From NCBI RefSeq assembly GCF_036503815.1, contig NZ_AP027764.1:3286001-3350000 (forward strand): 64,000 nucleotides of DNA, read 5' to 3'. Each line of letters begins with the position of its first letter. The stretch's first letter is position 1. The position numbers and the translations under genes were made by a program. The stretch is from Escherichia coli (lineage in GTDB: Bacteria; Pseudomonadota; Gammaproteobacteria; Enterobacterales; Enterobacteriaceae). Below, one piece after another: positions 56,361-64,000 of this stretch. The notes under the pieces are model-generated. The model saw only the letters and a program-made list of their open reading frames with translations, searched no databases and had not been told where the DNA came from.

Positions 56361-56436
56361 TGGTGGGTCGTGCAGGATTCGAACCTGCGACCAATTGATT
56401 AAAAGTCAACTGCTCTACCAACTGAGCTAACGACCC
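56361..56436 (-). tRNA. lysZ: tRNA-Lys(TTT)
   Basis: Identical 76-nt gene with CCA. Symbol assigned by order relative to K-12 and uncertain among the three adjacent copies. Confidence 0.95.
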
Positions 56437-56482
56437 ATACGGGTGTTACCTGAATGATTTCTACTCGGGACCAATCTTTAAT

Positions 56483-56530
56483 ATTGGTGGATCGTGCAGG
56501 ATGACTCGCTTCGCTCGCCCTACGGGCCGT
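56483..56530 (-). repeat. Truncated tRNA-Lys stub repeat, copy C
   Basis: 48 bp matching 55985–56032 with two mismatches: 18–20 nt of tRNA-Lys 3' end followed by GACTCGCTTCGCTCGCCCT and GGGCCGT. It sits in the 146-bp gap between two intact tRNA genes, like the rtT repeats of tyrT. Confidence 0.8.
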
Positions 56531-56582
56531 TGCTGACGCAACGTTATCCTTCACGCTTAACATCTGAGTTTGATGTTAAAAC

Positions 56583-56658
56583 TGGTGGGTCGTGCAGGAT
56601 TCGAACCTGCGACCAATTGATTAAAAGTCAACTGCTCTACCAACTGAGCTAACGACCC
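56583..56658 (-). tRNA. lysY: tRNA-Lys(TTT)
   Basis: 76 nt, identical to the other Lys copies, CCA encoded; follows valZ by 3 nt in transcription order. Confidence 0.95.
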
Positions 56659-56661
56659 GAG

Positions 56662-56737
56662 TGGTGGGTGATGACGGGATCGAACCGCCGACCCCCTCCT
56701 TGTAAGGGAGGTGCTCTCCCAGCTGAGCTAATCACCC
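56662..56737 (-). tRNA. valZ: tRNA-Val(TAC)
   Basis: 76 nt, GGGTGATTAGCTCAGC… with anticodon TAC and CCA; identical to the second Val copy. Confidence 0.95.
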
Positions 56738-56787
56738 GATACTGCGCTGGATACTACAAACTACTTCCACCGAACCCACCGCATTAG

Positions 56788-56863
56788 TGGTGGGTCGTGC
56801 AGGATTCGAACCTGCGACCAATTGATTAAAAGTCAACTGCTCTACCAACTGAGCTAACGACCC
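56788..56863 (-). tRNA. lysW: tRNA-Lys(TTT)
   Basis: 76 nt, identical Lys gene; 2 nt after the upstream tRNA-Val. Confidence 0.95.
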
Positions 56864-56865
56864 GG

Positions 56866-56941
56866 TGGTGGGTGATGACGGGATCGAACCGCCGACCCCC
56901 TCCTTGTAAGGGAGGTGCTCTCCCAGCTGAGCTAATCACCC
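56866..56941 (-). tRNA. valT: tRNA-Val(TAC)
   Basis: 76 nt, anticodon TAC, CCA encoded. Confidence 0.95.
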
Positions 56942-56976
56942 GATACTACGCTGGATACTACAACTAACTAGGTTAG

Positions 56977-57052
56977 TGGTGGGTCGTGCAGGATTCGAAC
57001 CTGCGACCAATTGATTAAAAGTCAACTGCTCTACCAACTGAGCTAACGACCC
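56977..57052 (-). tRNA. lysT: tRNA-Lys(TTT)
   Basis: 76 nt. First tRNA of the array, about 45 nt after the promoter. Confidence 0.95.
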
Positions 57053-57102
57053 ACTTTTTCGTTGCTTTCGGCTTGTTTGATATCCCGTGGCAACGGCGGC
57101 AT

Positions 57103-57130
57103 ATATTACTGATTTCAGACTTGAGCGCAA
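57103..57130 (-). promoter_or_regulatory. Promoter of the lysT tRNA array
   Basis: On the minus strand –35 TTGCGC (57125–57130), 16-nt spacer, –10 TAATAT (57103–57108), followed by a GC-rich discriminator GCCGCCG typical of stringently controlled stable-RNA promoters. Confidence 0.8.
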
Positions 57131-57216
57131 CAAAAATTTCGATGTAGATCACTCAACTGCTTATGATTCGCACGACACGACCAGAAATAATGCGACTTCT
57201 GGTCGTGTGTTATGCA

Positions 57217-58008
57217 TTACATCGCGTTCAGACGTTTTTGCGCCTGTTTTGCGCCATCAGTCCCAGGGTATTTACTGATAACCTGCTGATATACAGCTTT
57301 CGCTTTTGCGGTGTCACCTTTGTCCTGCATGATGACGCCGACTTTAAACATCGCATCTGCAGCCTTCGGTGACTTCGGATAGTTTTTCACTACCGAAGCA
57401 AAATAATACGCCGCATCATCTTTTTTACCCTTGTTGTAGTTTAACTGACCCAGCCAATAATTGGCGTTTGGCAGGTAAGTTGAATCAGGGTAATTTTTGA
57501 TGAAATTCTGAAATGCCACCATTGCGTCATCCTGGCGGGATTTATCCTGCACCAGCGCAATAGCTGCATTGTAATCCGTGTTTGCATCACCGCTTTTCAC
57601 CGGCGCGCCAGCATTCGCAGTACCAGCATCAGCTGTCGGCGTCGTTGATGCCGCCGCACCGCTTTGATCGCCGCTGGTTGATTGCGCCGCTGCACCACCG
57701 CTGCTGAGGCTATCGATCTGCAACAGGATCTGCTTTTGCCGCTCCACGACCTGATTCAGTTGATACTGATTTTCCTGAATCTGACCACGCAGGGAATCAA
57801 TATCGGATTGATTATCAGAGAGTTGTTGCTGGAGTTGGGTTAAAAGCTGGCTGTGAGCATTAGAAATACGCTCAAGTTGAGTGACGCGGTCTTCGACCGA
57901 GCCTGAGCCGACACTACTGATTGGTGCCTGAGCAAAAGCGGCCCAGGGGGCCGCTATACCAACCAGTAACGACAGACTCAATAGTTGATGTCTGAAGTTA
58001 CTGCTCAT
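57217..58008 (-). CDS. cpoB: Cell division coordinator CpoB (YbgF)
   Basis: 263 residues. Sec signal peptide (…GIAAPWAAFA), an N-terminal trimeric coiled coil (~residues 35–110, LQQQLSDNQSDIDSLRGQ), a low-complexity Ala/Ser/Thr linker, and C-terminal TPR repeats (YFASVVKNYPKSPKAADAMFKVG). Couples Tol-Pal with PBP1B during septation. Starts 9 nt after pal. Confidence 0.96.
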   Translation of the reverse strand: MSSNFRHQLLSLSLLVGIAAPWAAFAQAPISSVGSGSVEDRVTQLERISNAHSQLLTQLQQQLSDNQSDIDSLRGQIQENQYQLNQVVERQKQILLQIDSLSSGGAAAQSTSGDQSGAAASTTPTADAGTANAGAPVKSGDANTDYNAAIALVQDKSRQDDAMVAFQNFIKNYPDSTYLPNANYWLGQLNYNKGKKDDAAYYFASVVKNYPKSPKAADAMFKVGVIMQDKGDTAKAKAVYQQVISKYPGTDGAKQAQKRLNAM

Positions 58009-58017
58009 GCAATTCTC

Positions 58018-58563
<546 letters not shown>

Positions 58564-58573
58564 TTAATTATTA

Positions 58574-59866
58574 TCACAGATACGGCGACCAGGCAGGGAA
58601 TTTGACCTGTCCATCAGTTGCCGGAAGACGCGCTTTGAAACGCCCATCTGTAGAAACCAAATTCAGCACGGATCCCATCCCCTGAGAAGAGCTGTAGATT
58701 ACCATAGTGCCGTTAGGTGCCAGACTTGGCGTTTCATCCAGGAACGTGGACGACAGAACTTGTACGCCTCCCGTTGCCAGATCTTGTTTGGCAATGTGCT
58801 GCTGCCCACCATTGGAGCTGACCATTACCATAAATTTACCGTCGCTGCTGACATCCGCATCCTGGTTCTGCGAACCTTCCCAGGTAATACGTTGTGGCGC
58901 ACCGCCGTTGATATTCACTTTATAAACCTGCGGACGACCGGCCTGGTCAGAAGTAAATGCCAGGTTCTGGCTGTCCGGGAACCAGGTCGGTTCGGTATTG
59001 TTACTGCGACCATCAGTCACCTGGCGGATCTGACCAGAAGCCAAATCCATTACGTACAGGTTCAGGCTACCGGTTTTCGACAAGGCGAATGCCAGTTTGC
59101 TGCCGTCTGGCGAGAATGCAGGTGCACCGTTGTGACGCGGGAATGAAGCCACCTGACGTACAGCGCCATTTGCCAGCGTTTGGATGACCAGCGCGGAACG
59201 ACCGCTTTCGAAGGTCACATAAGCCAGTTTAGAACCGTCTGGTGACCACGCCGGAGACATCAGCGGCTGCGGAGAACGGTGAACGACAAACTGGTTGTAA
59301 CCGTCATAGTCAGATACGCGCAGTTCATACGGGAACTGACCGCCGTTGGTCTGAACAACGTAGGCAATACGGGTACGGAACGCACCTTTAATGCCGGTCA
59401 GTTTTTCAAACACTTCGTCACTGGCGGTATGACCAGCATAACGCAGCCACTGCTTGTTCACTTTGTACGAGTTCTGAGCAAGTACAGTACCCGGTGCGCC
59501 GCCAGTGTCCACAAGTTGATAAGCAACATTGTAAGAGCCGTCCGGATTCGGAGTGACCTGGCCGACAACCACAGCGTCAATACCCAGCGCAGACCATGCA
59601 GCTGGTTGAACTTCCTGCGCACTACCCGGCTGCTGTGGCAGACGAGCGCGATCTAATGGATTAAATTTACCGCTGTTACGCAAGTCAGCAGCAACGATGC
59701 CGCCAATATCTTCAGGTGCTGCACCAGGACCCGCCCACTGGAAAGGAACAACGCCAATAGGACGACCGGAATCTACACCGCTGTCGATCACAATGCGGAC
59801 TTCAGCATGCAGAACTGATGCCCACAGTATGAGAAAACCAAATGCTACTCGTAATGCCTGCTTCAT
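58574..59866 (-). CDS. tolB: Tol-Pal periplasmic protein TolB
   Basis: 430 residues from ATG 59866; the preceding ATG is in frame and adds one Met. Signal peptide ~1–21, then an N-terminal domain whose first residues bind TolA and a six-bladed β-propeller (repeats like SPAWSPDGSKLAYVTFES, PAFSPDGSKLAFALS) that binds Pal. 34 nt before pal. Confidence 0.97.
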   Translation of the reverse strand: MKQALRVAFGFLILWASVLHAEVRIVIDSGVDSGRPIGVVPFQWAGPGAAPEDIGGIVAADLRNSGKFNPLDRARLPQQPGSAQEVQPAAWSALGIDAVVVGQVTPNPDGSYNVAYQLVDTGGAPGTVLAQNSYKVNKQWLRYAGHTASDEVFEKLTGIKGAFRTRIAYVVQTNGGQFPYELRVSDYDGYNQFVVHRSPQPLMSPAWSPDGSKLAYVTFESGRSALVIQTLANGAVRQVASFPRHNGAPAFSPDGSKLAFALSKTGSLNLYVMDLASGQIRQVTDGRSNNTEPTWFPDSQNLAFTSDQAGRPQVYKVNINGGAPQRITWEGSQNQDADVSSDGKFMVMVSSNGGQQHIAKQDLATGGVQVLSSTFLDETPSLAPNGTMVIYSSSQGMGSVLNLVSTDGRFKARLPATDGQVKFPAWSPYL

Positions 59867-59998
59867 CATATCTCCCTTATCTGGACCGATGGCCCACGAT
59901 AATTTAGCAGAATGTTAACAAACTAAAATACACAAAACTACCAGAACCCCGTGGCAACCGGTGTCTGATGTTGACCGTCGGAACAGTCAGCATCGCGA

Positions 59999-61294
59999 TT
60001 ACGGTTTGAAGTCCAATGGCGCGTTTTTGAACACTTCATATACTGCCTGGCTTGGTGGTTTCGGGATCTTCGCAAGTTTAGCTGCTGCCAACGCAGCCTG
60101 ACAAAGTGCGGGATCGCCACCTTCAGGTTTGATATCCAGTAACATACCATCGGGTGCCAGTTTTATGCGCAGCGTACAGGTCTTGCCTGCATAGGACGAT
60201 GCGTCATAGAACTTACTTTCGATAGCAGATTTAATCTGCCCGGCATAGTTATTGATATCGGCCCCTGATGCGCCATTGTTTTTAGTATTACCACTCCCGG
60301 CAGGCGAAGCATTGTTCCCTTTCGCCCCTCCCCCCGTTTTCGGTGCATTCTTACCAGAGCTTAGCTCACCGAAAATATCATCTGCCTCTGCGGCAGCTTT
60401 TGCTGCAGCGGCTTTTTCAGCTGCAGCTTTTGCTGCAGCGGCTTTTTCAGCTGCAGCTTTTGCCGCTGCCGCTTTTTTGTCTGCGGCGGCTTTTTCTGCC
60501 GCTGCTTTCTTATCAGCTGCTGCCTTTTCAGCAGCCGCTTTTTCTGCTGCTTTTTTGTCGGCTGCAGCTTTCTCTGCCGCTGCTTTCTTATCAGCTGCAG
60601 CCTTTTCAGCAGCCGCTTTCTTCTCAGCTTCTGCCTTGGTTTTTTCAGCAGCTTCAGTTGCCGCTTTTTTTCTTGCTTCAGCTGCAGCTGCTTCTGCCGC
60701 TTCCGCTTTCTTCTTCAGCGCCGCAGCGGCTGCTTCGGCTTTTTTCTGCGCTTCGGCTGCGGCTTTGGCGGCTTCTGCTTCTGCTTTTTTCTTCGCGTCT
60801 GCAGCCGCTTTCTTCGCTGCTTCTTCCGCAGCTTTTGCATCCGCTTCAGCCTTCGCTTTAGCATCTGCCGCCGCTTTCGCTGCCGCCTCTTCCGCTTGCT
60901 TCTGCTTTAACTCGGCCTGTTTTGCGGCTTCTTCAGCCTGCTTTTTCTGCTCCTGAGCCGCTAACCGCTCTTTCTCAAGTTGCTTCAGGCGTTCCTGTTC
61001 AGCCGCTTGTTTCTCACGCAGTTCTTCCGCAGCCTGCTGTTCCTTCATCTTGCGCTGCTCATCAGAACGCTTCGCGCTTGATTCCTGGCTTTGCATGCGT
61101 TTGTACTGCTCAACTACCGCACCTGAATCAACCATTACAGCGTCGATGGACGAACCACCGCCACCTCCGGCTGAAGCTTCTATATTCTCATCGAACGAAC
61201 TCCAGATCAGCGCCGCAAATAAGATGACATGCAGCACTGCTGAAATAATTATCGCCCGCTTGAGCTTGTCGTTTTGTTCGGTTGCCTTTGACAC
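59999..61294 (-). CDS. tolA: Cell envelope integrity protein TolA, with one extra repeat unit
   Basis: 431 residues; K-12 has 421. An N-terminal membrane helix (~14–34) and Gly-rich linker lead into the long Ala/Lys/Glu helical stalk (domain II, ~50–315) and the C-terminal domain III (from ~NNYAGQIK) that contacts TolB, Pal, colicins and filamentous phage. The ten extra residues fit one additional 30-bp unit at 60393–60452 encoding EKAAAAKAA-type repeats, so the stalk is slightly longer. Domain III looks intact. Confidence 0.97.
   Translation of the reverse strand: MSKATEQNDKLKRAIIISAVLHVILFAALIWSSFDENIEASAGGGGGSSIDAVMVDSGAVVEQYKRMQSQESSAKRSDEQRKMKEQQAAEELREKQAAEQERLKQLEKERLAAQEQKKQAEEAAKQAELKQKQAEEAAAKAAADAKAKAEADAKAAEEAAKKAAADAKKKAEAEAAKAAAEAQKKAEAAAAALKKKAEAAEAAAAEARKKAATEAAEKTKAEAEKKAAAEKAAADKKAAAEKAAADKKAAEKAAAEKAAADKKAAAEKAAADKKAAAAKAAAEKAAAAKAAAEKAAAAKAAAEADDIFGELSSGKNAPKTGGGAKGNNASPAGSGNTKNNGASGADINNYAGQIKSAIESKFYDASSYAGKTCTLRIKLAPDGMLLDIKPEGGDPALCQAALAAAKLAKIPKPPSQAVYEVFKNAPLDFKP
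60393..60452 (-). repeat. Tandem 30-bp repeat in tolA domain II
   Basis: Two exact copies of a 30-bp unit (60393–60422, 60423–60452) with a third partial copy following. In frame, so it only changes stalk length. Confidence 0.85.
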
Positions 61295-61358
61295 TCTCGG
61301 TTTCCAAAAACTGTTCGCCTGTTACCCGCTCTCTTTCAAGCAAGGGAAACGCAGATGT

Positions 61359-61787
61359 TTAGATAGGCTGCGTCATTAAACCAACCGATTTCACACCTGC
61401 ACTATGTAACAAGTTCAGTGCTTTAATTATTTCATCGTAAGGCACATCTTTTGCGCCACCGATCAGAAAGACCGTTTTCGGGTTGGCCTTGAAACGGCTG
61501 GACACTTCCGCCACCACCTGCTCTGGTGGTAAACGCTCCAGGCGATCTTTCTCAACCATCACGTTGTACTGACCAATACCAGACACTTCAACAATCACTG
61601 GCGGATTATCGTTACTGCTCACCGCCTGTGATTCAGTAGCGTCTGGCAGATCGACCTCCACGCTCTGGGTGATGATGGGCGCTGTCGCCATAAAGATCAG
61701 CAACAGCACCAGCAGTACGTCCAGCAACGGTACAATGTTGATTTCGGACTTGAGATCGCGACGACCTCGTCCACGCGCTCTGGCCAT
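61359..61787 (-). CDS. tolR: Tol-Pal inner-membrane protein TolR
   Basis: 142 residues, ExbD/TolR family. One membrane helix (~17–37: VPLLDVLLVLLLIFMATAP) with the conserved Asp of the proton path, and a periplasmic dimer domain. 3 nt after tolQ. Confidence 0.97.
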   Translation of the reverse strand: MARARGRGRRDLKSEINIVPLLDVLLVLLLIFMATAPIITQSVEVDLPDATESQAVSSNDNPPVIVEVSGIGQYNVMVEKDRLERLPPEQVVAEVSSRFKANPKTVFLIGGAKDVPYDEIIKALNLLHSAGVKSVGLMTQPI

Positions 61788-61790
61788 GGC

Positions 61791-62884
<1,094 letters not shown>

Positions 62885-62982
62885 TTTACATCCCGGTAAT
62901 GCAACAAAAGTTAGAGCTTTTAAACGCTGCTACTATACGCGCGCGATTGAGGTTTGGGAATGAGGGCAAGTTAAGGGAGCGT

Positions 62983-63018
62983 AAAAATTTATGGGCCTGA
63001 AGCGGCCCATAAATTTTT
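62983..63018 (-). terminator. Terminator of the cydABX–ybgE operon
   Basis: A perfect 15-bp stem: AAAAATTTATGGGCC (62983–62997) with GGCCCATAAATTTTT (63004–63018) around a 6-nt loop. It lies between ybgE and ybgC. Confidence 0.92.
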
Positions 63019-63033
63019 AAAGAGAATTCTGAT

Positions 63034-63327
63034 TTAAAAGAAGAAGAAAATCAGCCCGACAATGAGAACAATATCGGCAAGCAAAGGGCAAAAAATCCCT
63101 TGCCAGAGAACCTTCTGCGGACGAAAGCCCACGCCGTGAATAACACCAGCACAGACGGCCCACATCAGCAATAAACCATGCCAGATTTCCAGTTCACTGG
63201 TCTTCGCGGCGAAACGTGACGGGTCCCAAAACATACATCCTGCTAACAGAAGCGCCATCACGAAGGAAAGCGCCCGCAGGGGGCGCTTGTCCATTACCGC
63301 ATACAAGGTTGCGATAATCTTACTCAT
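63034..63327 (-). CDS. ybgE: Cyd operon protein YbgE
   Basis: 97 residues, three hydrophobic segments (~17–35, ~48–66, ~78–96), ending in a Phe run. Encoded after cydX with a 1-nt overlap, so it is a cytochrome bd accessory candidate; no function shown. Confidence 0.92.
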   Translation of the reverse strand: MSKIIATLYAVMDKRPLRALSFVMALLLAGCMFWDPSRFAAKTSELEIWHGLLLMWAVCAGVIHGVGFRPQKVLWQGIFCPLLADIVLIVGLIFFFF

Positions 63328-63440
63328 CAGATGTCTTCTTGACCGGCTTTGCCTGATTCGACGTGCTCAAGCGCCAGCGCGGTGATTACCCCAAACGAAC
63401 AGGCAAGAAGCGTTCCCAGAATCCATGCGAAATACCACAT
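63327..63440 (-). CDS. cydX: Cytochrome bd-I small subunit CydX
   Basis: 37 residues: MWYFAWILGTLLACSFGVI… with one membrane helix and a polar tail ending EDI. CydX stabilises the haem site of cytochrome bd-I oxidase. It lies 14 nt after cydB and overlaps ybgE by 1 nt. Confidence 0.96.
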   Translation of the reverse strand: MWYFAWILGTLLACSFGVITALALEHVESGKAGQEDI

Positions 63441-63454
63441 TTTTAGCTCCTTAC

Positions 63455-64000
63455 TTAGTACAGAGAGTGGGTGTTACGTTCAATATCTTCTTTGGTGATA
63501 CGACCGAACATTTTCCAGTAGCACCAGGCGGTGTAGAGCAGAATGATCGGTACCAGAACCACCGCAACCCAGGTCATGACGTTAAGCGTCAGCTGGCTGG
63601 AAGTTGCATCCCACATTGTCAGACTTGCGTTCATCATGGTGCTGGACGGCATCACAAACGGGAACATTGCAATACCGGCAGTCAGGATGATGCAGGCCAG
63701 CGTCAGGGAGGAGAACACAAACGCCCACGCCGCTTTATCCATACGTGCAGTCAGAATGGTCAGCAGAGGCAGAACCACACCCAGTACCGGAATAGCCCAC
63801 AGAATCGGCGTATTGTTGAAGTTCACCAACCATGCGCCAGCTTCACGAACCACTTCTTTATTCAGCGGGTTAGATGCCGCGTAATGGTCCATTGTTGATT
63901 TCACAACATAACCATCGATACCGTACATCACCCATACGCCAGCCAGTGCGAAGCAGACCAGTGTCACCAGTGCCGCCACCTGAGCCGTTGCACGGGTACG
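63455..64000 (-). CDS. cydB: Cytochrome bd-I ubiquinol oxidase subunit II CydB (C-terminal part)
   Basis: The C-terminal 181 residues; the gene continues past the right edge (full length ~379). Four hydrophobic helices are visible, with the late WVAVVLVPIILLYTAWCYWKMFG segment. Subunit of the high-affinity terminal oxidase. Confidence 0.97.
   Translation of the reverse strand, partial: RTRATAQVAALVTLVCFALAGVWVMYGIDGYVVKSTMDHYAASNPLNKEVVREAGAWLVNFNNTPILWAIPVLGVVLPLLTILTARMDKAAWAFVFSSLTLACIILTAGIAMFPFVMPSSTMMNASLTMWDATSSQLTLNVMTWVAVVLVPIILLYTAWCYWKMFGRITKEDIERNTHSLY

Noticed and set aside
56143..57052. Regularly repeated 76-bp units resembling a CRISPR array
   Set aside because: The repeats are complete tRNA-Lys and tRNA-Val genes with cloverleaf sequence and CCA ends; spacers are not uniform and no cas genes exist.
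60252..60956. Long Ala/Phe-rich open frame antisense to tolA (234 codons)
   Set aside because: It arises from the Ala/Lys repeat codons of tolA read backwards; low complexity and no start signals.

Overview
This window is chromosomal DNA of Escherichia coli or a very close Escherichia. Gene content, order and protein sequences match the E. coli 17-minute (gal–bio–moa) region almost gene for gene, read from rhlE to cydB. It contains the lambda attB core between ybhB and ybhC, the BirA bio operator, the gal operators and the lysT–valT tRNA array. The backbone is about 50% GC. Two patches are clearly AT-rich and do not belong to the K-12 backbone.

Layout, left to right. (1) 1–1082: the 3' part of an AT-rich helical-repeat gene, cut by the window edge. 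(2) 1.2–8.8 kb: rhlE, its divergent TetR-family regulator cecR, and the ybhGFSR ABC exporter, then ybhQ. (3) 8.9–11.9 kb: ybhP–clsB–ybhN, a phosphatase-fold protein, a cardiolipin synthase and a membrane protein. (4) 11.9–14.9 kb: a variable pocket with two small AT-rich immunity-like genes and three BAX-inhibitor-1 family genes: a broken ybhM, an extra paralogue, and ybhL. (5) 15–17.9 kb: moaABCDE behind a Moco riboswitch, divergent from ybhK. (6) 19.2–23.7 kb: an AT-rich insert between ybhK and uvrB. It carries two large divergent genes, a pentapeptide-repeat protein (EspX/PipB-like) and a helical-repeat protein, around a control region bracketed by a perfect 20-bp inverted repeat. (7) 23.8–31.9 kb: uvrB, bioDCFB/bioA, ybhB. 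(8) 32–40.2 kb: attB, ybhC, a deleted ybhJ remnant, an ERIC element, ybhI, ybhH, ybhD, pgl, ybhA. (9) 40.2–45.5 kb: modCBA, acrZ, modE, modF. (10) 45.6–50 kb: galETKM. (11) 50–55.7 kb: gpmA, aroG, ybgS, zitB, pnuC, nadA. (12) 56–57.1 kb: eight tRNA genes (6 Lys, 2 Val) with truncated tRNA-derived repeats. (13) 57.2–64 kb: the cydBX–ybgE tail and the ybgC–tolQRAB–pal–cpoB operon.

Many neighbours work together. ModABC imports molybdate, ModE senses it, and MoaA–E build the cofactor that uses it. BioA/B/C/D/F make biotin. GalE/T/K/M run the Leloir pathway. Pgl and GpmA act in central sugar metabolism. NadA and PnuC supply NAD. The Tol-Pal proteins link inner membrane, peptidoglycan and outer membrane.

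The most interesting parts are the ybhK–uvrB insert, the helical-repeat gene at the left edge that seems to share a repeat motif with one insert gene, the decaying ybhM/ybhJ loci, and the tRNA-Lys array with a tandem 109-bp duplication and rtT-like tRNA stubs. Comparisons with K-12 are from memory; no database search was run.
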